NCBI GenBank assembly: GCA_945876435.1
Contig: CAMCOD010000004.1
Location: 28,444 to 92,443, forward strand
Direction of reading: 5' to 3'
From: an uncultured Clostridia bacterium
GTDB taxonomy: Bacteria > Bacillota > Clostridia > Oscillospirales > Ruminococcaceae
Length of the DNA stretch: 64,000 nt
Part shown: one piece after another, positions 1 to 7,998 of the stretch
Position numbering within the stretch: position 1 is the stretch's first letter
How the letters are laid out: each line of letters starts with the position of its first letter
Translations under genes and position numbers: made by a program
The notes under the pieces: generated by a model
What the model saw: the letters and a program-made list of their open reading frames with translations, nothing else
What the model was told of the DNA's origin: nothing
Database searches by the model: none

Positions 1-2
1 TG

Positions 3-695
3 GATTTGATTTTGGCCAATGCAACGGCTCCTCTGCAGACTGCCGCTGCCTCTACAGATAAGATCCCGATCCTTGGCACCTCAATCTCCAGCTACGGCAC
101 CGCTCTGGAAGAGCCGGAAATGGGTGAGAGCACCGGCCGCAACGTATCCGGCACCTCCGATCTGGCTCCTCTGGATCAGCAGGCCGCTACGGTAAAAGAA
201 TGGTTCCCGGAAGCGAAAAATGTAGGCCTGCTGTTCTGCTCTGCGGAGGCCAACTCCCGTTATCAAATCGACACAATTACGCCTTATCTGGAGGATCTGG
301 GCTTTACCTGCACGGAGTACACCTTTGCCGACTCCAACGACCTGGCTACCGTTACAACTAAAGCCTGCCAGAATAGTGATGTGATCTATGTCCCCACGGA
401 TAACACCGTTGCGGACAACACCGGCATCATCGCCAATATCGCCATCCCGGCCAAAGTCCCTGTCATTGCTGGTGAAGAATCCATCTGTTCCGGCTGCGGC
501 GTGGCCACTCTGTCCATCAGTTATGAGGAATTGGGTCGGACAACCGGCGAAATGGCTTATGATATTCTGGTCAAGGGAGAGGATATCTCCTCTATGCCGA
601 TCCGCTTCGCTCCATCGGTGAGCAAAAAGTACAATAAATCGATTTGTGATCAGCTTGGACTGACTCCGCCGGAAGGCTACATCGCTATTGAATAA
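3..695 (+). CDS. ABC transporter substrate-binding protein (TrpX-like), 5' truncated
   Basis: This is the C-terminal part (about 230 residues) of an extracytoplasmic solute-binding protein of the ABC_sub_bind (TrpX-like, PF04392) family. The reading frame is open to the left window edge, so the signal peptide and start lie outside. The visible part has the family's alternating Rossmann pattern, with the phrase GLLFCSAEANS and the stretch TDNTVADNTG followed by PVIAGEESICSGCGVA, then YEELGRTTGEMAYDIL, which is typical of the hinge and C-terminal lobe. It is followed by a permease and an ATPase of the same system, so it should present substrate to them. In this family the ligand may be an aromatic amino acid, but substrate cannot be read from this fragment. 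Confidence 0.85.
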   Translation, partial: DLILANATAPLQTAAASTDKIPILGTSISSYGTALEEPEMGESTGRNVSGTSDLAPLDQQAATVKEWFPEAKNVGLLFCSAEANSRYQIDTITPYLEDLGFTCTEYTFADSNDLATVTTKACQNSDVIYVPTDNTVADNTGIIANIAIPAKVPVIAGEESICSGCGVATLSISYEELGRTTGEMAYDILVKGEDISSMPIRFAPSVSKKYNKSICDQLGLTPPEGYIAIE

Positions 696-712
696 AACAT
701 ACGATAAAACAA

Positions 713-749
713 GGGAAAGGTGTCGGAATGTTATTCCAACACCTTTCCC
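713..749 (+). other. Intercistronic stem-loop between binding protein and permease genes
   Basis: A 17-base arm at 713-729 pairs with 733-749 around a three-base loop, with one mismatch. No U-run follows, so it is not a classical terminator. It sits in the 96-base gap between the binding-protein gene and its permease. Such hairpins often protect the 3' end of the upstream message and give excess binding protein; that role is inferred here. Confidence 0.6.
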
Positions 750-791
750 GCAAATGAGAAAAATCCAATGGAAAGTTAAGGAGGAACTGTT

Positions 792-1688
792 TTGGAAATT
801 CTGGAACTGATCAACGCCCTGCCCGGCGCTGTAGCTCAGGGCCTTATCTGGGGGATCATGGCCGTTGGCGTTTATATCACTTATCGGGTGCTGGACATTG
901 CAGATCTGACTGTGGACGGCTCCATCACCACCGGCGGCGCCGTCTGCGTTATGCTGATGCTGGCCGGCTTCCCGGCATGGGCTGCCATGCTGTGTGCCGT
1001 AGGCGCAGGACTGCTTGCCGGACTGGTCACCGGTCTGCTGCACACCGCCATGGGCATCCCTGCTCTTCTGGCCGGTATCTTGACCCAGTTATCGCTGTAC
1101 TCCATCAACCTGCGCATTATGCAGAAATCCAACCAATCCATCAGCGTGGATAAATATGACCTGCTGGTATCCCTGCGCTATATCAGCCAGGCCATTGTAG
1201 TCTGCGCTGTTCTTGTCCTTGTGCTGATCGCCGTTTTATACTGGTTCTTCGGCACCTCTTTGGGCTGCGCCATCCGCGCCACCGGCGCCAATCCCAATAT
1301 GTCCCGCGCCCAGGGTATCAATGTGAATGCCACCAAGATCATCGGTTTAATGATTTCCAATGGGCTGGTCGCTCTTGCCGGCGCGCTGCTCAGTCAGTAT
1401 AACGGATTTGCTGATGTAAAAATGGGCATCGGCTCCATTGTTATCGGCTTGGCCGCTGTTATCATCGGTGACGTTATTTTCAGCAGGATCTTCCGGAATT
1501 TCGCTCTGAAGCTGCTGGCGGTGGTCTTTGGCGCCATTATTTACTATATCGTTTTGCAGATTGTTTTCTGGTTTGGTCTCAATCCGGACTATCTCAAGCT
1601 GCTGACCGCGGTGATCGTGGCCGTCTTTCTTGCGATCCCGTACTGGAAAAGCAAATATTTCACCAAACCTGTTAAGAGAGGGGAATAA
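792..1688 (+). CDS. ABC transporter permease (TrpY-like, BPD_transp_2)
   Basis: Integral membrane permease of 298 residues in the branched-chain-amino-acid type permease family (BPD_transp_2). Eight or so hydrophobic segments are visible, and the family phrase IRATGANPNMSRAQGIN, which contacts the ATPase, lies near residue 165. The start is TTG at 792, chosen because AAGGAGG ends seven bases before it; no ATG lies nearby. It lies between the binding protein and the ATPase gene (two-base gap), giving a three-gene importer. It forms the pore with a second identical subunit, as is known for the family. Substrate is not readable; small organic solutes or aromatic amino acids are the usual annotations. 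Confidence 0.88.
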   Translation: MEILELINALPGAVAQGLIWGIMAVGVYITYRVLDIADLTVDGSITTGGAVCVMLMLAGFPAWAAMLCAVGAGLLAGLVTGLLHTAMGIPALLAGILTQLSLYSINLRIMQKSNQSISVDKYDLLVSLRYISQAIVVCAVLVLVLIAVLYWFFGTSLGCAIRATGANPNMSRAQGINVNATKIIGLMISNGLVALAGALLSQYNGFADVKMGIGSIVIGLAAVIIGDVIFSRIFRNFALKLLAVVFGAIIYYIVLQIVFWFGLNPDYLKLLTAVIVAVFLAIPYWKSKYFTKPVKRGE

Positions 1689-1690
1689 GT

Positions 1691-2470
1691 ATGCTGGAAC
1701 TAAATAATATTTATAAAACCTTCCATGCAGGTACCGTCAATGAAAAACGCGCCATCAACGGCGTCAGCCTGAAGCTGGAAGATGGCGATTTCGTTACTGT
1801 GATCGGCGGTAACGGAGCCGGAAAATCCACCATTTTGAACCTGATCGCCGGCGTTTTTCCAGTCGATGAGGGCAACATCCGCCTGAATGACATTGATTTG
1901 ACCCATCTTCCGGAGCACAAGCGGGCAAAATACCTGGGCCGGGTGTTCCAAGACCCGATGATGGGCACCGCCGCTACCATGGGCATTGAGGAAAACCTGG
2001 CCCTGGCTTACCGCAGAGGCCAAAGCCGCGGACTTGGCAGCGGAATCAGCAGCAAAGAGCGCCAGCTCTATCAGGAAAAGCTGGCCGCTTTGGGACTTGG
2101 CTTGGAAGACCGGATGACCAGTAAGGTGGGTCTGCTGTCTGGCGGACAAAGACAGGCCCTGACCCTGCTGATGGCCACTCTGAAAAAACCTGACCTGCTT
2201 TTGCTGGACGAGCACACTGCCGCTCTGGACCCCAAAACCGCCGATAAAGTGCTGCAGCTGACCGATGAGCTGGTTTCCCGCGACAAGCTGACCACGCTGA
2301 TGGTCACTCATAACATGAAAAATGCCATCCAGTATGGCAACCGTCTGATCATGATGGATGCAGGCCGTATTGTCGTGGATATCAGCGGCGAGGAGAAGAA
2401 AAAACTTACGGTCCGTGACCTTTTGGAAAAATTCCATATTGAAAGTGACCGGATGCTCCTTTCGGAATAA
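1691..2470 (+). CDS. ABC transporter ATP-binding protein (TrpZ-like)
   Basis: Cytoplasmic ATPase subunit of 259 residues that powers the importer encoded just upstream. Walker A is GGNGAGKST near residue 38, the signature is LSGGQRQ near 149, Walker B is LLLLDEHTAAL near 170, and the switch histidine is in MVTHNM. The signature and Walker B with EHT instead of EPT are typical of this TrpZ-type group. It starts two bases after the permease stop and is followed by a strong terminator, so it is the last gene of the operon. Confidence 0.9.
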   Translation: MLELNNIYKTFHAGTVNEKRAINGVSLKLEDGDFVTVIGGNGAGKSTILNLIAGVFPVDEGNIRLNDIDLTHLPEHKRAKYLGRVFQDPMMGTAATMGIEENLALAYRRGQSRGLGSGISSKERQLYQEKLAALGLGLEDRMTSKVGLLSGGQRQALTLLMATLKKPDLLLLDEHTAALDPKTADKVLQLTDELVSRDKLTTLMVTHNMKNAIQYGNRLIMMDAGRIVVDISGEEKKKLTVRDLLEKFHIESDRMLLSE

Positions 2471-2494
2471 AATCAAATCATATGCTCCAGACAG

Positions 2495-2540
2495 AAACGC
2501 CCCTGACGCAGAGAAACTCTTGCGTCAGGGGCGTTTTTTC
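2495..2540 (+). terminator. Rho-independent terminator of the ABC importer operon
   Basis: Perfect 16-base-pair stem (2495-2510 with 2521-2536), ten-base loop, then a run of T. It lies 25 bases after the ATPase stop. Confidence 0.92.
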
Positions 2541-2608
2541 GCCAAAAAGCACGATGTAGGATAGTTATTTTATTTCTGAAATGTTTGTATGTTCTTTTTC
2601 CTTTGTTT

Positions 2609-3494
2609 TTAAATGGCAAAACCAGCATACTGGGTCATATACAACTGGTAGTATTTTCCCTTCTTCTCCAGCAAGGTCTTATGATCTCCACATTCCACGA
2701 TGCGCCCCTGATCCATAACAACGATCATATCCGCGTCCCGAATGGTAGACAGGCGGTGGGCAATCACAATGCTGGTTCGGTTTTGCATAATGCGCTGCAT
2801 GGCGCCTTGGATCGCTTTTTCGGTCCGTGTATCCACATTGGAAGTGGCTTCATCCAAAATCAGTATCCTTGGATCGGCTACAAAAGCACGAACAATCGCA
2901 AGCAGCTGACGCTGACCCTGACTGATATTGGCGCCGGAGTCGGTCAAAACCGTATCATACCCCTGCGGAAGCATCGCGATCATTTCCCGACAGCGGCTTA
3001 CCTCCACTGCTTTCTCCATCTGTTCCTGTGTCGCATCCTCATTGGCGTATTTCAGATTGTTTCGGATGGTGTCCGTAAACAAAACCGTATCCTGCAATAC
3101 AATAGCCACATCTTTTCGCAGACTGTCTCTGGCTACCTGCGCAATATTTTGCCCATCGATCCGGATTTCGCCGCTGTCAAAATCATAAAAACGCATAAGC
3201 AAGTTAACCACCGTAGTTTTTCCGCTGCCGGTAGCCCCAACCAGGGCGACTTTTTTGCCGGAAGGAACCGTCAGAGAGAAATCCCGCAGCACCGGATGCC
3301 CCGGCTGATAAGAGAAGTTCACATTTTGGAAAGTTACCGACGCGCCATTGTTTTCTTCCAGATCTTCACCGGACATATCTTCGCTGGCTTCATCCAAAAT
3401 CACAAATACACGTTCAGCGCCGGCAATGGCTGTTTGGATTTGGCCGTAAATTTGGGCAATTTCATTGATTGGCCGGCTGAACTGCTTGGCATAT
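2609..3494 (-). pseudogene. C-terminal fragment of an exporter-type ABC transporter (MsbA/MdlB-like)
   Basis: Only the end of the transmembrane domain (about 30 residues, with SRPINEIAQIYGQIQ) and the full nucleotide-binding domain of a fused permease-ATPase exporter remain. Walker A GATGSGKTT, signature ANISQGQRQ and Walker B ILILDEATSNVD are all intact. Upstream of about 3494 the homology stops abruptly and another gene's start appears in a different frame, so no proper N-terminus exists. An internal ATG at 3403 could give a bare ATPase domain, but there is no obvious ribosome binding site and no membrane partner. Normal family length is about 580 residues; about 295 are left. Deletion scar or assembly chimera. 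Confidence 0.8.
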
Positions 3495-3588
3495 CCAGAT
3501 CAACATTGCTGACCGCGTGGACAACACCGCCGTTTGTTTTAAATTCTTTGACGATGCCCTTGGCCTGCATCAAAATTTCTTTTTCCAG
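3400..3588 (-). pseudogene. N-terminal fragment of an oligopeptide ABC ATPase (OppF/DppF-like)
   Basis: Directly after the stop of the upstream OppD-type gene a short frame reads EKEILMQAKGIVKEF then VVHAVSNVDLDMP, which is the start of an OppF/DppF ATPase up to just before its Walker A motif. At about 3488-3495 the sequence switches to the exporter ABC gene in another frame and terminates at 3400-3402. The start may be ATG at 3570 or CTG at 3588. OppD-OppF order is the expected one for a peptide importer, so this marks where the second ATPase used to be. Too short for the standard gene callers. Confidence 0.7.
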
Positions 3589-3591
3589 GGC

Positions 3592-4587
3592 TTATTCTTC
3601 CCCCTTTCCGCAAGGTGTGAAGCAGCGTACCTGATGTCCGTCGCCGACGGCTGTCAGCGGCGGCTCTTCCGTTCTGCACCGTTCGCTTGCTCTTGGACAA
3701 CGCGGCGCAAAACGGCAGCCTTTCGGCATATCCTTTAAGCTTGGAACCATGCCTTCGATGCTGTCCAGACGCTGATTGCTGTCAAGCTTCGGCAGTGCCC
3801 CCAACAGGCCTCTGCTGTAGGGATGCATGGGGTTGCGGAACAGCTCGTATACATCCGCCGTTTCGATTACTTTTCCCGCATACATCACATAAACTTTATC
3901 GCACAGCTCCGCTACTACACCGAGATTGTGGGTAATCATCAAAATAGAAGTTCCCTTTTTCGCCCGAAGCTGCCGCATCAGGTGAAGGATCTGCGCCTCG
4001 ATGGTCACATCCAGCGCAGTGGTCGGCTCGTCCGCGATCAGCAGATCGGGGTTGCAGACCATAGCCATACCGATCATGACCCTCTGCCGGAGTCCGCCGG
4101 AAAGCTGATGCGGATAGGCGTGATAACGGCGCTCCGGCTCCGGAATACCGACCTGCCGGAAAATGTCAATGACCCGTCGTTTCGCCTCTTCCTTGCTGAC
4201 ATTTTCATGAAGCAAAATTGCTTCCCGTACCTGTTTTCCCACCGGAATAACCGGATTCAGACTGGTCATTGGTTCCTGAAAGATAATGGAGATTTTGTCT
4301 CCGGTAATTTTTCTCAGCTCTTTCGGACTCAGCTTCGTCAAATCCAGATCCCGAAGCATAATTTTTCCGCTCTCAATGGAGGCTGTACTTGGGAGCAGAC
4401 CCATAATCGACATGGCAGTCATACTTTTTCTGCAGCCGGATTCCCCAACAATGCCTACCGTTTTCCCCTGAGGGATCTCGATATCAACCCCGTCTACCGG
4501 AACAAGCCTGTCGCCTCTGCTTTTGATCACCGTTGTTAAATTTTCAATATGCAGCAAAGTCTGTTCTGCACGGTTTTCCTGTTCCAT
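3592..4587 (-). CDS. Oligopeptide/dipeptide ABC transporter ATPase (OppD/DppD-like), altered Walker A
   Basis: ATPase of 331 residues of the peptide/nickel importer family. The signature LSGGLRQR, Walker [13 protein letters not shown] and the C-terminal oligo_HPY region with GCRFAPRCP are present. The Walker A reads GESGCRKSM: the glycine before the catalytic lysine, invariant in the family, is arginine (codon AGA at about 4434). This should impair nucleotide binding. The start at 4587 is preferred because AAGGAG lies ten bases before it; a longer frame to 4635 overlaps the upstream gene. Its partner ATPase is only a fragment and no permease or binding protein is nearby, so the system is probably dead. 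Confidence 0.8.
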   Translation of the reverse strand: MEQENRAEQTLLHIENLTTVIKSRGDRLVPVDGVDIEIPQGKTVGIVGESGCRKSMTAMSIMGLLPSTASIESGKIMLRDLDLTKLSPKELRKITGDKISIIFQEPMTSLNPVIPVGKQVREAILLHENVSKEEAKRRVIDIFRQVGIPEPERRYHAYPHQLSGGLRQRVMIGMAMVCNPDLLIADEPTTALDVTIEAQILHLMRQLRAKKGTSILMITHNLGVVAELCDKVYVMYAGKVIETADVYELFRNPMHPYSRGLLGALPKLDSNQRLDSIEGMVPSLKDMPKGCRFAPRCPRASERCRTEEPPLTAVGDGHQVRCFTPCGKGEE

Positions 4588-4594
4588 AGACGGT

Positions 4595-5759
4595 TCAGCT
4601 CCTTTCCGCGGAAGAGTAGACCACTTTTCCTTCAATAATTGTATATTTCAGCTGGGCAGACACTTCTTTCGTGGGCATAGCGGTGAAAAGAACCACATCT
4701 CCGTCCTTTCCCACTTCCAAACTGCCCACTCTGTCTTCCACACCCAAAGCTTTCGCCGGATTGATGGTGATCATCCGCAGCGCCCGCTCTGGGGAAACGC
4801 CATTTCTCACAACTTCGCCTGCCTGAATCAGCAAAACCTCTTCCGACAAAATCGGAGAGTCTGAAATCAGGGACACATTGACACCTTTTTGATCCAACAG
4901 TGCCGCATCCAACAGATCCGCCCCGGTCAGTTCACCAAAACCGGTTGGAACACCCACCGGACCGTAGTTGATATCCGCGCCGCTCTCTGCCAGCTCATCC
5001 AAAAAATCTTTTGCTGACCAGGCATGCTCAATCGTCAGCCGGCAGCCGTATTTTTTTGCGGCTTCAATGGCGGTCATCATATCGAACTGCTCACAATGGA
5101 TCTTCAGCGGGATTTTTCCTTCCAATGCCGGCAGGAAAGCTTCCCACTTTTCATTGTATTTGGGGGCTTCTCCCCCCCTCATTTTTCGCTTTTTCCTTTT
5201 GCAGACGGTACTGGTTCGCCTGTGACAGCGCCTCATCCAGCACAGCCGCAATGCCCATACGGGTCATTGGCGCTTGGCCCTTGGGACCATATACACCCTT
5301 TGGGTTCATGCCCAGCGCCATTTTTAAGGCACAGGGATCTTTTATGATCATCTTACGAATGTTATCCCCATAGCTCTTTGCTGCAAAAGCCTGTCCGCAG
5401 ACCACATTGCCGCTTCCGGGGGTGACACAAAGAGTCGTTACGCCTGCGGAAGGAACGCTGCGGAAATTTTTGTCGAAGGGATTGCAGCCGTCAATGGCTC
5501 TGACCTGTGGGGTGACCAGATCCGTCATCTCATTCAGATCCATTCCATTTTGGTCGATCATATCAAAACCGCCCTGGTGGGTATGGGCATCCACAAAACC
5601 TGGCAAAGCCCATAAGCCATCCGCCTGAATCACTTCTTCTTCCGCAGAATAAGGCAGGTTTTTTCCGATCTCCGCAATTTTTCCGTCCTGAATCAAAATA
5701 TCTCCAAGATATGGGGCGGAGCCTGTCATATCCAATATGGTTGCATTCCGAATCAACAT
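4595..5759 (-). pseudogene. Amidohydrolase, frameshifted at a G7 tract
   Basis: Imidazolonepropionase-like amidohydrolase (metal-dependent hydrolase, TIM barrel). The N-terminal half starts at 5759 and carries the metal-binding DAHTHQ motif near residue 58; the C-terminal half has KIHCEQ, IEHAW, ISDSP and the family tail KALGVEDRVGSLEVGKDGD. The two halves lie in different frames, and deleting one base from the run of seven C at 5172-5178 (G on the coding strand) restores one continuous protein of about 387 residues. The start overlaps the end of the neighbouring amidohydrolase gene, which suggests an old translationally coupled pair. Either a true frameshift, phase variation or a sequencing error. 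Confidence 0.85.
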
Positions 5760-6195
5760 ACCGCTTCGCCCTCCTTTTTATAAATAACCTTGCCTGCGAC
5801 TACAGTCGCCGCAATGCTGGCTTTCCAACTCTCCAATGGATTTCCGTCATAAATGGCCAAATCCGCATAGAGTCCCTCCCGAATGGAACCGATCTTGTCG
5901 TCCACACCCAGGATCTGGGCTGTTTTTACCGTCATCAGATCCAGAACATCCGCAGGTTTGTAGCCTTGCTGCACCAAACGGCAGGCATTCCAGAGCAGAT
6001 TCTCCTTACCGACACCGCCAGAGGAACAACCGATGCACAGTGGGATGGTCGCTTGATGGGAAAGCAGCCGGTCATAATCGCTGTCATACCAAATCCGCGC
6101 GCCGGAATCAAACAGATCTCCCAGAATAACAGAGGCTTTTGCCTCCTCAATCGCCTGCACCGCCCGGTCCCCTTCATAGGCTCCATTCAAAATGA
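5753..6195 (-). pseudogene. Second amidohydrolase, N-terminus lost
   Basis: The last 145 or so residues of an amidohydrolase related to the gene downstream of it. Visible are VILGDLFDS, the region PLCIGCSSGGVG and the family C-terminus AQILGVDDKIGSIREGLYADLAIYDGNP (in parts). The N-terminal domain with the metal-binding HxH is absent. Its frame is broken near 6195 where an IS30 transposase remnant in the opposite orientation begins. It ends overlapping the start codon of the next amidohydrolase. A formal frame to 6253 exists, but its first 18 residues are antisense transposase sequence. Confidence 0.8.
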
Positions 6196-6203
6196 TTCTG
6201 ATA

Positions 6204-6429
6204 CATACTCTTCTGCAATTGTCACCCCTATTCTTCGTATGAGAGAGGGGCAAACGAAAATCTGAATAAAATGATCCGCCGGTGGTTCCCGAAGGGGACT
6301 GACTTCCGCCAGATCACGGCGAAGGCGATCCAATGGGTAGAAGACTGGATCAATAACTATCCCAGAGAAATTCACGGATTCAGAAGCGCGAATTCCGTGT
6401 TTGCGGAGGGCGTCGCCATGCTAATTTGA
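6204..6429 (+). mobile_element. IS30-family transposase remnant (3' end)
   Basis: Reading from about 6204 to the stop at 6429 gives HPYSSYERGANENLNKM, then IRRWFPKGTDF and VEDWINNYPREIHGF, which is the conserved C-terminal part of the DDE domain of IS30-family transposases, including the catalytic glutamate of the NEN motif. Only about 75 of some 330-350 residues are left, and no start or terminal inverted repeat was found on the left side. It abuts the truncated amidohydrolase gene, so insertion followed by deletion probably removed that gene's start. Confidence 0.85.
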
Positions 6430-6511
6430 AATTATTTGTGAACTTTTGCAATTTAATCTTGACTTTTTCAAAAACTTACAGTAAAAATACACATGCAAAA
6501 AATGTACAGAC

Positions 6512-6539
6512 TTGACAAGATAGTGAAATGTCGTATTAT
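6512..6539 (+). promoter_or_regulatory. Sigma-A type promoter of the 2-hydroxyacid dehydrogenase gene
   Basis: Consensus -35 TTGACA at 6512-6517, 16-base spacer, -10 TATTAT at 6534-6539. It lies 77 bases before the start codon at 6616. Confidence 0.75.
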
Positions 6540-6615
6540 AAATGATATCCGGGCAAACGGCTGTTCTGCACAGATGAGCCGCTGCTATCTTTTCATATTC
6601 AGGAGGTCAAAGAAA

Positions 6616-7557
6616 ATGAAAATTGTACTTCTGGAAGGCTTGGGCGTTTCGGACCAGATCATCGCTGAGCATGCGCGGAAGCTGGAAAATATGGGCCACA
6701 CCTTCCTGGCTTATTCCAAAGATACCGACCCACAGGTTCAGGCCCAAAGGAGCCGGGACGCGGATGTGATCATGCTGGCCAATATGCCGCTGGATGTTTC
6801 TGTGCTGGACGCCGATCCCGCCTTAAAATTTATCGACGTAGCCTTTACGGGTGTTGATCATATTCCAGTAGCGGAAGCGAAAAAACGGGGCATTGCCATA
6901 AGCAACGCTTCCGGTTATGCAACCCAGGCTGTTGCGGAGCTGTGCATCAGCTTTATGATCCAGCTTCTTCGAAATGTAGGGAAAACGGAGGAACGCTGCC
7001 GGAACCAGGGGATCAAAGACGGCCTGATCGGCAATCTTCTGTGTGGTAAAACCGTTGGCATTGTAGGCGCCGGTGCCATTGGAAAAAAAGTAGCCGCGCT
7101 CTGTAAAGCTTTTGGCTGTTCTGTGATTGCTTATAACCGCAGCACCGTTACCGACCCGGCGATTGATCGTCAGGTATCTTTGGAGGAACTGCTGAAACAG
7201 GCTGATATTGTATCTCTGCACTGTCCTTTAACCGCTGAAACCAAAGGGCTCATCGGAAAACAACAGCTGGATTGGATGAAGAAGCAGGCTCTTCTCATCA
7301 ATACCGCCCGGGGCGGTGTAGTAGATTCCTGCGCTTTGGCGGAAGCTTTGAAAAATGGAAGGATTGCCGGCGCTGCCTGTGATGTTTTCGAAATGGAACC
7401 GCCTCTTCCGGCTGAACACCCTCTGCTTCATTGTCCAAACACCATTGTGACTCCCCATATTGCCTTCGCTTCGGTGGAATCCATGGAGCAGAGAGCTGAA
7501 ATTGTGTTCGACAACCTATATTCCTGGCTCAGCGGCGAGCAGAAAAACGCAATTTAG
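6616..7557 (+). CDS. D-isomer specific 2-hydroxyacid dehydrogenase
   Basis: NAD(P)-dependent oxidoreductase of 313 residues that interconverts a 2-keto acid and a D-2-hydroxy acid. The nucleotide-binding motif GAGAIGKKVA lies in the middle, and the catalytic triad is visible: Arg in NTARGG, Glu in FEMEPP and His in TPHIAF. Residue spacing fits glycerate, lactate or phosphoglycerate dehydrogenase relatives; the substrate cannot be assigned. The start at 6616 follows AGGAGG at 6601-6606; a longer open frame upstream crosses the promoter and is rejected. The gene stands alone between a good promoter and a terminator. Confidence 0.9.
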   Translation: MKIVLLEGLGVSDQIIAEHARKLENMGHTFLAYSKDTDPQVQAQRSRDADVIMLANMPLDVSVLDADPALKFIDVAFTGVDHIPVAEAKKRGIAISNASGYATQAVAELCISFMIQLLRNVGKTEERCRNQGIKDGLIGNLLCGKTVGIVGAGAIGKKVAALCKAFGCSVIAYNRSTVTDPAIDRQVSLEELLKQADIVSLHCPLTAETKGLIGKQQLDWMKKQALLINTARGGVVDSCALAEALKNGRIAGAACDVFEMEPPLPAEHPLLHCPNTIVTPHIAFASVESMEQRAEIVFDNLYSWLSGEQKNAI

Positions 7558-7613
7558 CGTATTTTTAGCCCCATTTGTCCCGCGAACCAAAAGAAATCTT
7601 AAATTATCTTTTC

Positions 7614-7657
7614 AAACCACCCAAAGGACTGATTCTTTGGGTGGTTTTATTATTTTT
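7614..7657 (+). terminator. Rho-independent terminator after the dehydrogenase
   Basis: A 13-base-pair stem, 7614-7626 with 7635-7647, followed by a T-rich stretch. Confidence 0.9.
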
Positions 7658-7882
7658 TGTTTTGGAAAGCCTCGTTTTTTGCTTTCTTTTATGAATTTGA
7701 TTAAATTTGACACACAAAGATCGGGTCTGCCGGATGAAATGCAAATTCCAAATAGAAGTTTTGTATTCTTTTTTATTTCCTTCAAAATTGTGCAGTTTTT
7801 TCCATTTTCTTTGGTAAATCTATTAAAAATCCTATGGTTTTTCTACAAATTTATAGAAATTGTCTATCTTGATGACAAGACA
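7658..7882. other. AT-rich intergenic stretch without a recognisable gene
   Basis: About 225 AT-rich bases between the dehydrogenase terminator and the promoter of the DUF969 operon. An open frame crosses it, but its translation is Phe/Lys/Ile-rich with no ribosome binding site and reads through the terminator. I see no gene here; it may hold upstream promoter elements or operators. Confidence 0.6.
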
Positions 7883-7911
7883 TTGAAATAGAAAAAACGC
7901 TGTAATATAAT
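7883..7911 (+). promoter_or_regulatory. Strong promoter of the DUF969/DUF979/pcp operon
   Basis: -35 TTGAAA at 7883-7888, 17-base spacer, perfect -10 TATAAT at 7906-7911. It implies an mRNA leader of about 80 bases before the start codon at 7999. Confidence 0.85.
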
Positions 7912-7925
7912 AAAATGTGACTGGG

Positions 7926-7955
7926 GGACAAATGCCAGACCGGTAAGCATTGTCC
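7926..7955 (+). promoter_or_regulatory. Leader hairpin upstream of the DUF969 operon
   Basis: GGACAAATGC at 7926-7935 pairs with GCATTGTCC at 7947-7955 (nine pairs with a bulged A and an 11-base loop). It lies inside the transcribed leader, about 15-45 bases after the predicted start of transcription. No terminator stem follows. It does not match a riboswitch class I know, so its role is open. Confidence 0.5.
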
Positions 7956-7998
7956 ACCGTCAGGATACAATTTTCATACAAACTAAAGGGGTGTTTTT

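Noticed and set aside
713..749. Stem-loop as a terminator
   Set aside because: No T-run follows on either strand and the operon continues after 40 bases.
6187..6375. Minus-strand frame MNFSGIVIDPVFYP... as a gene
   Set aside because: It is antisense to the IS30 transposase remnant, which has clear family motifs on the plus strand.
7658..7891. Plus-strand frame of 143 codons crossing 7460-7891
   Set aside because: It runs through the end of the dehydrogenase gene and its terminator and is low-complexity Phe/Ile/Lys-rich.
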